Shown: positions 1 to 8,698 of the stretch, piece after piece
Layout: each line of letters opens with the position of its first letter
How positions within the stretch are numbered: position 1 is the stretch's first letter
DNA from: Psychrobacter sp. P2G3
GTDB lineage: Bacteria > Pseudomonadota > Gammaproteobacteria > Pseudomonadales > Moraxellaceae
Assembly (NCBI RefSeq): GCF_001593285.1
Contig: NZ_CP012529.1
Span: forward strand, 1,364,001 to 1,428,000
Length of the DNA: 64,000 nucleotides
Direction: 5' to 3'
Notes under the pieces: generated by a model
Told to the model about the DNA's origin: nothing
What the model saw: only the letters and a program-made list of their open reading frames with translations
The model's database searches: none
Made by a program: the position numbers and the translations under genes

Positions 1-2
1 TT

Positions 3-770
3 ACTCAGCATTTAGGTGTGCCAATTTTAGATCATTATTGGCAAACAGAATCCGGCTGGCCCATCCTAAGCAATACCCCAAAGTTTGATCATAAACCGCA
101 CAAACAAGGCTCGCCTGGTTATCCAATGTATGGCTATGATGCGCATGTTATCAATGAGGAAACAGGAGAGCCTTGCGCTGCTGGAGAAAAAGGTCTATTA
201 GCCATTAGCGCACCATTGCCGCCGGGTTGTCTCACGACTGTATGGCGTAATGATGAGCGCTTTATCAGCAGCTATTTTGGGCTGTTTGATGGTAAGCAAT
301 ATTCAACTTCAGACTATGCTGTAACCGATGAAGATGGGTACTTCTATATTCTTGGTCGTACCGATGATGTGATTAATGTAGCTGGGCACAGACTTGGTAC
401 TCAAGAGATTGAAGAAGCTATTAGTACTCATCCAGAGATGGCGGAGTGTGCAGTCGTAGGTATTCAGGATGAGTTAAAAGGCGAATTGCCCATCGCTTTT
501 TGTGTGCTAAAAGATCATGAGCAAGTAGCGACTACCGAAAACCGCTTCCGTCTTGAGCAGCAAGTAATCGGTGCCGTTGTGAAGTCCCTTGGTGGTATCG
601 CCAGACCTGCGGCGATTTACTTCCCGCAAGCACTACCAAAGACTCGCTCTGGCAAAATCCTACGCCGTGCTATTCGCGCATTAGCAGAGAACAAACCTAC
701 CGGTGATATGTCAACACTTGATAATCCAACTGCCATTGATGCCATTAAGCAGTCTATGAAAGATTATTGA
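3..770 (+). CDS. prpE: Propionyl-CoA synthetase, C-terminal part (5' end outside window)
   Basis: AMP-forming acyl-CoA synthetase that activates propionate with ATP and CoA to propionyl-CoA in the cytosol. The reading frame is open to the window edge, so about 255 C-terminal residues are visible. The first residues contain DHYWQTESGWP, a form of the substrate-pocket/adenylate motif typical of PrpE and ACSS3-type enzymes. Further on come YILGRTDDVINVAGHRL (the hinge and A8 region) and PKTRSGKILRR, whose last lysine is the catalytic, acetylation-prone lysine of the family. The tail resembles PrpE more than acetyl-CoA synthetase Acs. The stop is followed by a hairpin terminator, so it is probably a separate transcript from the valine genes downstream, although its product is the same metabolite those genes deliver. 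Acs-like specificity cannot be fully excluded because the N-terminal two thirds is missing. Confidence 0.88.
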   Translation, partial: TQHLGVPILDHYWQTESGWPILSNTPKFDHKPHKQGSPGYPMYGYDAHVINEETGEPCAAGEKGLLAISAPLPPGCLTTVWRNDERFISSYFGLFDGKQYSTSDYAVTDEDGYFYILGRTDDVINVAGHRLGTQEIEEAISTHPEMAECAVVGIQDELKGELPIAFCVLKDHEQVATTENRFRLEQQVIGAVVKSLGGIARPAAIYFPQALPKTRSGKILRRAIRALAENKPTGDMSTLDNPTAIDAIKQSMKDY

Positions 771-828
771 TTAATATGAAAGGTTAATCCGTATTCGCTA
801 GTTGTGAATAATTATCTGAATATTGCAC

Positions 829-860
829 AAAAGCTCATGAATCGTCATGGGCTTTTTTGT
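829..860 (+). terminator. Intrinsic terminator after prpE
   Basis: An AAAGCTCATGA arm pairs with TCATGGGCTTT across a 4-nt ATCG loop with one G-T wobble, followed by a run of T. It lies about 60 nt after the prpE stop and separates it from the mmsA promoter. Confidence 0.85.
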
Positions 861-922
861 TTACTCAACTGTTCTATATATCAACGCTGATAGCTAACGT
901 TACCAAAATTTCAACAAAGCAC

Positions 923-974
923 TTGACCCTAAAATTGATTTATTGTTATAGTCAATAACGATACGAAATAAATC
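923..974 (+). promoter_or_regulatory. Predicted sigma-70 promoter and operator-like inverted repeats for the valine operon
   Basis: TTGACC at 923-928 and TATAGT at 947-952 are separated by 18 bp, a good sigma-70 match. The predicted start is near 959, leaving a leader of about 120 nt before mmsA. The inverted repeat TTATTG-N7-CAATAA (940-958) straddles the -10 element, and an outer pair GATTTATT (937-944) and AATAAATC (967-974) is nested around it. Such symmetry over a -10 box suggests repressor binding. The IclR-type gene downstream of the operon is a candidate regulator, by inference only. Confidence 0.5.
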
Positions 975-1078
975 ATTTTAAAATAAATTTTCATTAATAT
1001 TAAAACATCGATTTTGACACTCTTAATAAATACAGACGCTGCTTAACGGCAGTCTCGCAAACAAGATAAGGATATCTT

Positions 1079-2563
1079 ATGCACCACGTCCAGCAGCTCA
1101 TCAATGGTCAATTTACCAAATCAACGACTAGCGAATGGCTCGATATCACTGATCCAGCCACGCAAGAAGTCATCGCTAAAGTCCCGCAAACCACTGACGA
1201 TGAGATCAATCAAGCCGTCGCTGCCGCCCAGACGGCTTTTCAAACATGGCGCAAGACCCCAATTACCACGCGTGCGCGAATCTTTTTAAGATATCAAGCG
1301 CTCATACGTGAGCATATGGATGAGCTAGCAGGAATCTTAACTGCTGAACAAGGCAAAACCATTGCTGATGCTCGCGGGGATGTATTCCGTGGTTTAGAAG
1401 TGGTCGAGCATGCAGCGGGTATTGCTAACTTACAGATTGGTGATTTTGTTGAAAATGTCGCCTCAGGCGTTGATACGTATAGTATCTGGCAGCCACTAGG
1501 TGTCTGTGCTGGTATCACCCCGTTTAACTTCCCAGCGATGATTCCGCTATGGATGTTTCCAATGGCGATTGCTACGGGTAATACTTTTATCTTAAAGCCT
1601 TCTGAACAAGACCCAATGGTTACCATGCGTTTGGTTGAGTTGGCAGTCGAAGCGGGCGTGCCTGAAGGTGTGCTCAACGTGGTGCATGGTGGCAAGGCCA
1701 CCGTTGATGCCATTTGTGATCACCCAGATATCAAAGCGGTTTCATTTGTTGGTTCTACCGCTGTTGGTAAGCATGTCTACGAGCGCGCTAGTAAATCTGG
1801 CAAACGTGCCCAGTGCATGATGGGCGCCAAAAACCATGGCGTTATCTTGCCTGATGCCAATAAAGAACAAACGCTCAATCAGCTAGCAGGCGCTGCATTT
1901 GGTGCTGCCGGTCAACGTTGTATGGCGCTGTCAGTCGTGGTGCTAGTCGGTGCAGCAGGTGAGTGGATTGATGATATCAAAGCCAAAGCAACAGGCTTAG
2001 TCGTATCAGCAGGTAAGCATGATAAAGACTTAGGTCCACTGATTTCTCCTGCTGCAAAAGCCCGTGTTGAGCATCTCATTGATACTGGTGTAGAAGAAGG
2101 GGCTAGCTTGATTCTTGATGGTCGTGGTATTACCGTAGAAGGCTATGAGAAAGGCAACTTCGTAGGACCGACTATCTTTGATAATGTCACAAGTGATATG
2201 CAAATTTATCAGCAAGAAATCTTCGGTCCAGTACTTTGTATTATGCGTGCAGCTAGCCTTGATGAGGCAATTGAGATGCTTAATGCCAATCCACATGGTA
2301 ATGGCACGGCTATTTTTACTCAGTCGGGAGCGGCCGCGCATAAATTCCAACAAGATATTCAGGTCGGTCAAATCGGTATTAACTTGCCAATTCCTGTGCC
2401 ACTACCGATGTTCTCATTCTCAGGTTCACGTGCTAGTAAGCTTGGCGATCTCGGTCCTTATGGTAAGCAGGCAGTACAGTTCTATACTCAGACTAAAACG
2501 GTGACTGCACGCTGGTTTGATGATGAAGCAAGTCGCGGAGTCAACACCACTATTTCAATTTAA
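1079..2563 (+). CDS. mmsA: Methylmalonate-semialdehyde dehydrogenase (CoA-acylating)
   Basis: Oxidises methylmalonate semialdehyde to propionyl-CoA with NAD+ and CoA, the last step of valine degradation. The 494-residue length is typical of MmsA. Aldehyde dehydrogenase landmarks include [20 protein letters not shown] (140s-160s), the substrate-binding stretch MGAKNHGV with Asn253, and the catalytic cysteine Cys281 in GAAGQRCMA. The QRCMA context and the [15 protein letters not shown]-terminal region are characteristic of CoA-dependent MmsA rather than ordinary aldehyde dehydrogenases. The start has AAGGA 6-7 nt upstream. It is first in a five-gene same-strand run ending at mmsB with no terminator seen between the genes, so an operon is likely. 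Confidence 0.95.
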   Translation: MHHVQQLINGQFTKSTTSEWLDITDPATQEVIAKVPQTTDDEINQAVAAAQTAFQTWRKTPITTRARIFLRYQALIREHMDELAGILTAEQGKTIADARGDVFRGLEVVEHAAGIANLQIGDFVENVASGVDTYSIWQPLGVCAGITPFNFPAMIPLWMFPMAIATGNTFILKPSEQDPMVTMRLVELAVEAGVPEGVLNVVHGGKATVDAICDHPDIKAVSFVGSTAVGKHVYERASKSGKRAQCMMGAKNHGVILPDANKEQTLNQLAGAAFGAAGQRCMALSVVVLVGAAGEWIDDIKAKATGLVVSAGKHDKDLGPLISPAAKARVEHLIDTGVEEGASLILDGRGITVEGYEKGNFVGPTIFDNVTSDMQIYQQEIFGPVLCIMRAASLDEAIEMLNANPHGNGTAIFTQSGAAAHKFQQDIQVGQIGINLPIPVPLPMFSFSGSRASKLGDLGPYGKQAVQFYTQTKTVTARWFDDEASRGVNTTISI

Positions 2564-2739
2564 TCGTTCATTCACTATGTTTGCGATATAGCGTCAATCT
2601 TACTTAATATGTGCTTTACTAGTAGAGCATAATTTTGTGAATGTCGTTATGTCGCTGCTATACTGTATAAACGATGTTGGATTGATGACTTACCAAACTT
2701 TCTTCACCATATTTGCTTTGCAAGCACAAGGATGATCTT

Positions 2740-3900
2740 ATGGATTTCTCATTAACGGAAGACCAAATTGCTTTTCGCCAAACCGCTCGGCAATTTGCCC
2801 AAAAAGAGCTAAAGCCGAACGCGGCTGAGTGGGATCGTACCTCACATTTCCCAATCGATGTCATCAAAAAATCAGGCGAGCTTGGATTTTTAGGGTTATA
2901 TACCAATCCAGAATATGATGGCTTAGGGCTACCGCGCTTAGACTCTGCAATGGTATTTGAGGAGCTGGCATGGGGTGATACGGCAGTCGCTGCTTATATG
3001 AGTATTCATAATATGGCGGGCTGGATGATCGGTGAGTATGGTAGTGATGCCTTATGTAAAAAGTATTTGCCCAATATGGTCAGTGGTGAATGGCTTGGTA
3101 GTTATTGCTTAACTGAGCCGAATGCTGGTTCTGATGCGGCTTCATTACGTACCAAAGCCGACAAGCAAGGCGACTATTATGTACTCAATGGCGAAAAAAC
3201 CTTTATCTCAGGCGCAGGCTCGACCGATGTCTTAGTGGTTATGGCGCGTACAGGCGGTGCAGGCCCAAAAGGGGTTTCAGCATTTGTAGTAGACGCTGAC
3301 AGCGATGGTATTGAGTATGGTAAAAACGAGCATAAAATGGGTTGGAAAGCGCAACCAACGCGTGCTATTAGCTTTAAAGACGTTAAAGTGCCAACAGAAA
3401 ATTTAATCGGCGAGGAAGGCCAAGGCTTTCGTATTGCGATGAAAGGCTTAGATGGCGGTCGTATCAATATCGGTATCTGTGCGGTAGGTACGGCGCAGTC
3501 AGCGCTAGAGACAGCGACTAATTACGTCCAAGAGCGCAGTCAATTTGGTAGCCCGATTGCCAGCTTACAGTCAGTACAGTTTAAACTTGCGGATATGCTC
3601 ACTCAAACAGTTACCGCGCGGCAAATGCTGTATCTAGCGGCTAATAAAGTCGATAACAATGATGGGCAAGCTTCTACCTACTGTGCGATGGCGAAGCGTC
3701 TTTCCACTGATCTTTGTTTCGATGTTGCCAATGAGGCCTTACAGCTACATGGTGGCTATGGTTATCTAAATGAGTATCCGCTAGAGCGACATGTACGAGA
3801 CTTGCGTGTCCATCAGATTTTGGAAGGCACCAACGAGATTATGCGAGTGATTGTCTCGCGTCAGCTCATGCAGGATAATGCATTGAGTCAATTGCGTTAA
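2740..3900 (+). CDS. Isobutyryl-CoA dehydrogenase-type acyl-CoA dehydrogenase
   Basis: FAD-dependent acyl-CoA dehydrogenase expected to turn isobutyryl-CoA into methacrylyl-CoA and pass electrons to electron-transfer flavoprotein. From the chosen ATG it is 386 residues, the usual length. It shows the family motifs YCLTEPNAGSDAASLRT and GEKTFISGAGSTDVLVVMAR. The catalytic base Glu362 lies in LEGTNEIMR near the C-terminus, in the position used by short-chain and isobutyryl-CoA enzymes. The ATG at 2740 is preceded by AAGGA at a good distance; a longer frame from a TTG at 2713 lacks support. Its place between mmsA and the crotonase-fold genes supports isobutyryl-CoA as substrate, although 2-methylbutyryl-CoA is possible. 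Confidence 0.88.
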   Translation: MDFSLTEDQIAFRQTARQFAQKELKPNAAEWDRTSHFPIDVIKKSGELGFLGLYTNPEYDGLGLPRLDSAMVFEELAWGDTAVAAYMSIHNMAGWMIGEYGSDALCKKYLPNMVSGEWLGSYCLTEPNAGSDAASLRTKADKQGDYYVLNGEKTFISGAGSTDVLVVMARTGGAGPKGVSAFVVDADSDGIEYGKNEHKMGWKAQPTRAISFKDVKVPTENLIGEEGQGFRIAMKGLDGGRINIGICAVGTAQSALETATNYVQERSQFGSPIASLQSVQFKLADMLTQTVTARQMLYLAANKVDNNDGQASTYCAMAKRLSTDLCFDVANEALQLHGGYGYLNEYPLERHVRDLRVHQILEGTNEIMRVIVSRQLMQDNALSQLR

Positions 3901-4018
3901 TCGAAGTACGCAACTATTTTATGGCAATATTTTAAGTTCGCTATGGTTTTCTATGGCTATTTTACCTAGCGTCTCACCAATAAATCGTACCAAATTCCGA
4001 TAAAATAAAGGATTATTT

Positions 4019-4801
4019 ATGACGGATTATACCAATCTCAAGTTATCAATTGACGGTCATATTGCTACCGTGACATTGAATAACCCACCAGCTCACACGT
4101 GGACGATGGACAGTCTGCCGGCCCTCAAGCAGCTGATTACTGACCTGAATGCGAATGATGATGTTTATGCCTTAATTATCCATGGCGATGGTGAGAAATT
4201 CTTTTCAGCAGGTGCGGATTTAAATAATTTTTCAGACGGTGATAAAGGCCAAGCAATCAGCATGGCCATTGCTTTTGGTGAAGCTTTTGAAGCGCTATCA
4301 GCGTATCGCGGTGTCAGTATCGCAGTCATCAACGGCTATGCGATGGGCGGTGGACTTGAGTGCGCGCTGGCCTGTGATATCCGTATCGCAGAAGCGCATG
4401 CACAGATGGCCTTACCAGAGACCGGGGTGGGCTTATTGCCATGCGCGGGCGGTACGCAGAATCTGCCTTTACTGGTCGGTGAAGGCTGGGCAAAGCGTAT
4501 GATATTGTGCGGCGAGCGCGTCGATGCCGAGACAGCATTACGCATTGGCTTAGTCGAAGAAGTTACGGCAAAAGGTGGCGGTTTATTAGCGGCGCAAGCC
4601 TTAGCGCAAAAAGTCGCTAAGCAATCACCCGTTGCCGTCAGTTATTCTAAACAGCTTATCCAAGCGGCAAGAAACACCCCGCCTGCACAGAACCTTATCC
4701 ATGAGCGCGAAGCTTTTGTTAAGTTGTTCGACACCAAAGATCAGCGCGAAGGCGTGCAAGCGTTTTTAGAGAAGCGCAAACCCACTTGGCAAAATAAATA
4801 G
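4019..4801 (+). CDS. Enoyl-CoA hydratase (probably methacrylyl-CoA hydratase)
   Basis: Crotonase-superfamily enzyme of 260 residues that would hydrate methacrylyl-CoA to 3-hydroxyisobutyryl-CoA. The oxyanion-hole segments are FFSAGADL (61-68) and the glycine triplet preceding the first catalytic glutamate (GGGLECALACD, Glu114). The second catalytic glutamate is Glu134 in LPETGVGLLPCAGGTQ. Both acid residues are present, so it should be a true hydratase. AAAGGA precedes the ATG. It lies about 120 bp after the acyl-CoA dehydrogenase gene and 58 bp before the hydrolase gene, in pathway order. General short-chain enoyl-CoA hydratase activity is equally compatible with the sequence. Confidence 0.88.
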   Translation: MTDYTNLKLSIDGHIATVTLNNPPAHTWTMDSLPALKQLITDLNANDDVYALIIHGDGEKFFSAGADLNNFSDGDKGQAISMAIAFGEAFEALSAYRGVSIAVINGYAMGGGLECALACDIRIAEAHAQMALPETGVGLLPCAGGTQNLPLLVGEGWAKRMILCGERVDAETALRIGLVEEVTAKGGGLLAAQALAQKVAKQSPVAVSYSKQLIQAARNTPPAQNLIHEREAFVKLFDTKDQREGVQAFLEKRKPTWQNK

Positions 4802-4859
4802 GCCAAATTAAATCAGACTTAGCGCTAATATTTTTCCTTTTAATTTTTAGGTTACTTTT

Positions 4860-6128
4860 ATGACAGCAGCTACGACAGCGACGGACGATACTAATAATCA
4901 AAATTCCGTAGAAAATATCACACAAGAAGCGCCAGTATTGTTCGATACCGAGCCGACAGAGTGTGGCCATCTTATCGGAATAATGACGTTAAATACGCCC
5001 AAATCTCTCAATGCACTCAGTGTTGAGATGTGTCAGTTATTAGCTCAGCAGCTAGAGCAGTGGCAAAATGACGATCAGATAGTGGCATTGGTATTAAAAG
5101 GGGCAGGTGATAAGGCGTTTTGTGCCGGCGGCGATATTCGTAAGCTGTATGACAGTATGTCTACCAGTGCGCCGCTACCGAACCCTTATGCGACAGAGTT
5201 TTTCGGTCATGAGTATCGTCTTTATCGGCAGATGCATTTTTATCCAAAGCCGTTAATCCTCTGGGGCGATGGCATTATTATGGGTGGCGGCATGGGTTTG
5301 ATGGCTGGCTGTAGTCATCGTTTGGTCACTGAGCGCACCCGCTTTGCCATGCCAGAAGTGACTATTGGACTGTTCCCTGATGCCTCTGGCAGTTGGTTCT
5401 TGCAGCGCATGCCAGCTAAAACAGGTTTATTTTTAGGGCTAACAGGTGCGATGTGTAACGGCAATGACGCTTTATTATCTAATCTTGCAGAGTCTGCCGT
5501 TGCCAGTAGTGATTACGAGGCCATCATACAAAGTTTAAAACAGAGCGATTGGCAAGTGGCAGCAAGTAGCACCGATAAATGTCACAACAATAGCGCCCAT
5601 AGTATCGTTAGCCGCGCACTGGCAGCACAACCAGTAGCCGAATTGCCTGCTAGCAAGTTAGCGACATATTGGAAACCTATCCAACAGTTGATGAACAGCG
5701 GCGGACTGGGAGATATTGATGCACTTCTACAACGCGATGAGGCGCTGGCAAAGCTAGATACAGACTTTGCAGCAGACAGCTGGACGCAGCGGGCAGTAGA
5801 CACTTATCGTCAAGGTTGCCCAGTTACTGTCGCTCTGACCTACGCGCTTTATCATAAAGTCACGGACTTATCGCTAGAGCAGGTTCTGTATTTAGAGGCC
5901 AACGTAGCGGTGCATTGTGCGGCCAATCCTGACTTTAAAGAAGGCGTACGTGCGCTACTGATTGACAAAGATCGTAATCCACAATGGTCACGTTCATTAG
6001 CAGAGTGTCTCAGCACCGAAGGGCAGGAATATATACATCAGCACTTTGTAAACCCTTATGCTAAAGGCGAGCATCCCTTAGGCGATTGGTTGGGTGATGA
6101 AGCGTTAGGCAGCCAGCTTGTGCGCTAA
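4860..6128 (+). CDS. 3-hydroxyisobutyryl-CoA hydrolase (HIBCH family)
   Basis: Crotonase-fold thioesterase expected to cleave 3-hydroxyisobutyryl-CoA to free 3-hydroxyisobutyrate, the distinctive step of valine breakdown. Motifs are KAFCAGGDIRKLY (about 85-97), GIIMGGGMGLM (138-148) and the HIBCH hallmark MPEVTIGLFPDASGSWFL (164-181), containing the glutamate and aspartate used for thioester hydrolysis. At 422 residues it is longer than most bacterial homologues because of a variable N-terminal 30 residues and an insert around 205-260. The ATG has only a weak ribosome-binding site (AGGT). It is the fourth gene of the valine run, just before mmsB. Confidence 0.9.
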   Translation: MTAATTATDDTNNQNSVENITQEAPVLFDTEPTECGHLIGIMTLNTPKSLNALSVEMCQLLAQQLEQWQNDDQIVALVLKGAGDKAFCAGGDIRKLYDSMSTSAPLPNPYATEFFGHEYRLYRQMHFYPKPLILWGDGIIMGGGMGLMAGCSHRLVTERTRFAMPEVTIGLFPDASGSWFLQRMPAKTGLFLGLTGAMCNGNDALLSNLAESAVASSDYEAIIQSLKQSDWQVAASSTDKCHNNSAHSIVSRALAAQPVAELPASKLATYWKPIQQLMNSGGLGDIDALLQRDEALAKLDTDFAADSWTQRAVDTYRQGCPVTVALTYALYHKVTDLSLEQVLYLEANVAVHCAANPDFKEGVRALLIDKDRNPQWSRSLAECLSTEGQEYIHQHFVNPYAKGEHPLGDWLGDEALGSQLVR

Positions 6129-6229
6129 GTATCTTTAACTATATATAAAGCACTATAAACAATCTAAATTAAATAATGCAATACCATATGTAGCACTGTC
6201 TGCATAAGCAATCATCAAGGAGCGATGAG

Positions 6230-7189
6230 ATGGGAACAAAGGATTCAAGTTTAAGCAATACAGCTGCGATCGATAACAATACTGCTAAGCCAAATATAGC
6301 CTTCATTGGGCTTGGCAATATGGGCGCACCGATGGCAGAGAACTTGTTAAAGGCAGGTTATACGCTCTCTGTCTATGACTTGTCTGAGGAGGCGACCCAG
6401 CGCTTGCAGCAAGCAGGTGCCAGTGTAGCTAATAGCCCTAAAGATGCTGCGAGCAATGCACAAGTCATTATTAGCATGTTGCCTGCGGGCAAGCACGTTC
6501 ATTCTGTCTATCTAGGTGAAAATGAGGCTGATGGCTTACTAGCAGAATTACCCAAAGGTACATTGGTCATTGATAGCAGTACCATCGCGGCAGCTGATGC
6601 TAGGACGGTGGCAGAGGCTGCAAGTAAGCTTGGTATAGACTTTTTAGATGCGCCAGTCTCTGGCGGTACGGGCGGTGCTATCGCTGGTAGTTTAACCTTT
6701 ATCGTCGGTGGCAGCGCTGATGCGTTCGCTAAAGCCGAGCCAATACTAGCCGTTATGGGCAAAAACATCTTTCATGCAGGCGACCATGGTGCCGGACAAG
6801 TCGCGAAAATCTGTAATAACATGCTGTTAGGTATTCTAATGGCGGGAACGGCAGAGGCGATTAATTTGGGGGTAAAAAATGGTCTCGACCCTAAAGTACT
6901 ATCAGATATTATGCTACAAAGCTCAGGTCGTAATTGGACATTAGAAGTCTATAACCCTTATCCGCAAGTGATGGAGAACGTCCCATCTAGTAATGGCTAT
7001 AAAGGCGGCTTTATGAGTAAGCTGATGCAAAAAGATTTAAATCTTGCGATGCAAACCGCTAAAGATACGGATGTTGAAACTCCAATGGGAGCCAAAGCGA
7101 CAGAGCTTTATGAAGCACATACAGTAGAAAATGGCGATAAAGACTTTTCTAGTATTATGGCGCGTCATGATAGTTCGGTATTGTCTTAA
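6230..7189 (+). CDS. mmsB: 3-hydroxyisobutyrate dehydrogenase
   Basis: NAD+-dependent beta-hydroxyacid dehydrogenase that oxidises 3-hydroxyisobutyrate to methylmalonate semialdehyde, the substrate of MmsA. The Rossmann motif is IAFIGLGNMGAPMAENL (23-39), somewhat displaced by a serine/asparagine-rich N-terminal extension of about 20 residues. The substrate-binding motif is DAPVSGGTGGA (140-150), and the catalytic lysine is Lys193 in GQVAKICNNML, with the expected asparagine downstream. Length is 319 residues against about 295 usual, the difference being the N-terminal extension. AAGGAG precedes the ATG. It is last in the valine run and is closed by a strong terminator. Confidence 0.94.
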   Translation: MGTKDSSLSNTAAIDNNTAKPNIAFIGLGNMGAPMAENLLKAGYTLSVYDLSEEATQRLQQAGASVANSPKDAASNAQVIISMLPAGKHVHSVYLGENEADGLLAELPKGTLVIDSSTIAAADARTVAEAASKLGIDFLDAPVSGGTGGAIAGSLTFIVGGSADAFAKAEPILAVMGKNIFHAGDHGAGQVAKICNNMLLGILMAGTAEAINLGVKNGLDPKVLSDIMLQSSGRNWTLEVYNPYPQVMENVPSSNGYKGGFMSKLMQKDLNLAMQTAKDTDVETPMGAKATELYEAHTVENGDKDFSSIMARHDSSVLS

Positions 7190-7303
7190 GGCTCCAAGTG
7201 CTTAAAATTCATGATGCTCAAAGTTCTTAACACTTAAGGTTCTTAATCAGTTTTAAATAGAGTACTTTTGCTAGTTGTCATAGCACTAGCAAAAATAAAG
7301 TAT

Positions 7304-7343
7304 AAAAAAGGTCTGCGCTATAAAAATAGCGCAGACCTTTTTT
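7304..7343. terminator. Bidirectional terminator between mmsB and the iclR-type gene
   Basis: A perfect GGTCTGCGCTAT/ATAGCGCAGACC stem with a short A-rich loop, flanked by A-run and T-run, so it can end transcription from both the mmsB side and the convergent regulator. Confidence 0.93.
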
Positions 7344-7378
7344 GTATTCGGTCATATTTTTTCTTAATGATACAGACT

Positions 7379-8137
7379 CTAGTTTTGTAGCTCATACACC
7401 AACGCTTGAATGTCTTGCGCTGCTGTTTGCAATCTTGGTACATGTGTCAGTAGATCATCTAAAGATACGCGTATGGTAGGTGCATGCAAATACAAAGATG
7501 CTAGATAGCGCGATTTCTTGTCCAATATTGGCACCGATACCGCTACCATCTCAGAGATGAATTCTTCATTATCTACGCCAACCCCTGTCTTGGCAATATG
7601 GTCAAGTTCAGCATTTAGGGCATCAATGTCTACAATGGTGTTTTTAGTAAATTTATTTAAAGGCAAGTTACTTAGCATTTTACGGCGACTTGCGGGTGAG
7701 AGCTGACTTAGATACAGTTTGCCAGTTGCCGTACACCACATAGGAGATTTAGCCCCAACAGGTAAGTATATCTGTAGTGGCAATGATGTTGTGACGCGAT
7801 TGGTATAGATCATATCCATATGATAAGGGATACCAATACCGCAAGTTTCTTGAATATCATCTACTAGCTTTTGCAAAATAACTTGGCGTTCATTAAAGAA
7901 CTGCCGCTGTTGCCATAAAGCCACACTTAGATTGCGTACGCGCTTACCAGGGATAATACCACCACCAATATCAATCGCTACAAATCCTTCATCGACTAAA
8001 TTTTGAATCAAACGATGAATGGTTGGTTTTGGAATATCAAGCTCTTGTGAAAGCTCAAGCGGAGAGATAGGTTTAGGCGCATAGGATATCGTTTCGATAA
8101 TCTCTAATACACGGGTAATCGAAGACACTTTCGGCAT
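7379..8137 (-). CDS. IclR-family transcriptional regulator
   Basis: A 252-residue DNA-binding regulator. The N-terminal winged helix-turn-helix runs from about residue 5 to 70 (SSITRVLEIIETI, then LELSQELDIPKPTIHRLIQNL). The IclR effector-binding domain occupies about 80-250, with typical stretches such as MWCTATGKLYLSQL and ISEMVAVSVPI. IclR proteins usually control aromatic or short-chain acid catabolism. Convergence with the valine operon makes that operon a plausible target, but this is inference from position. A tandem 15-bp repeat lies about 70 bp upstream of its start and could take part in autoregulation. Confidence 0.9.
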   Translation of the reverse strand: MPKVSSITRVLEIIETISYAPKPISPLELSQELDIPKPTIHRLIQNLVDEGFVAIDIGGGIIPGKRVRNLSVALWQQRQFFNERQVILQKLVDDIQETCGIGIPYHMDMIYTNRVTTSLPLQIYLPVGAKSPMWCTATGKLYLSQLSPASRRKMLSNLPLNKFTKNTIVDIDALNAELDHIAKTGVGVDNEEFISEMVAVSVPILDKKSRYLASLYLHAPTIRVSLDDLLTHVPRLQTAAQDIQALVYELQN

Positions 8138-8204
8138 ATAGATAGCTCAGTAATGATGAATGATAAGTAACGTCGGGCGTTATAGTATTAGTCACATCGA
8201 CAAA

Positions 8205-8234
8205 TTAAAGAGACTAAAGTTAAAGAGACTATAG
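8205..8234. repeat. Two tandem 15-bp repeats upstream of the iclR-type gene
   Basis: TTAAAGAGACTAAAG is followed directly by TTAAAGAGACTATAG, 14 of 15 identical. It sits in the spacer between the regulator start and the porin gene, and could be an operator or a simple slippage product. Confidence 0.6.
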
Positions 8235-8531
8235 CCAGATAAACACTATATATAGATTATAAAATAAAATAAGACTGAAAGGTGAGCTGTATCATAAACT
8301 TTTTTTGAGAGCAACTATTGATACATCATCTGACAAATCACAACAAACAGTAGTAATAAACTATATAACCCTTATTGAGTTATTTTAGAGGATACGACAT
8401 CATAGTTACATACTTTGCAGTACTGTTGCGCAAGCTTTTACTATTTAAGGTATATATATTTATACTGATTAGTTACTTTGAGAGTATCGTGTAACGGCAG
8501 GGCGATTTTTTACAGGTTCGTGTAGTAATTA

Positions 8532-8665
8532 TTACAATTTCTATGCAATCTTTACATAATGGCAAATAAAAAGCTCCTTTGTAGGGGTGACTTTTGAAGC
8601 CAAAATTGTTTTAATCTGCTCAACAAAACGATTGTTTAAAATAGAACAGAAATAATCGTTTTTTT
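8532..8665 (+). promoter_or_regulatory. Predicted porin promoter and attenuator-like leader hairpin
   Basis: In the 561-bp spacer before the porin gene, TTACAA (8532-8537) and CATAAT (8555-8560) with 17-bp spacing form a moderate sigma-70 promoter. In the predicted leader, AAAACGATT (8625-8633) pairs with AATCGTTTT (8654-8662) and the T-run continues to 8665, giving a terminator-like hairpin about 35 nt before the start codon. The stem is AT-rich with a 20-nt loop, so termination would be weak. The rest of the spacer (8138-8531) shows no gene. Confidence 0.4.
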
Positions 8666-8698
8666 GGGCTAGTTATTTCATACTTTAGGAGAACAACC

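Noticed and set aside
1294..1713. Long antisense frame inside mmsA, and similar frames inside other genes such as ftsY, pepN and mutL
   Set aside because: They lie on the opposite strand or other frames of strongly recognised genes, have no ribosome sites and encode compositionally biased shadows.
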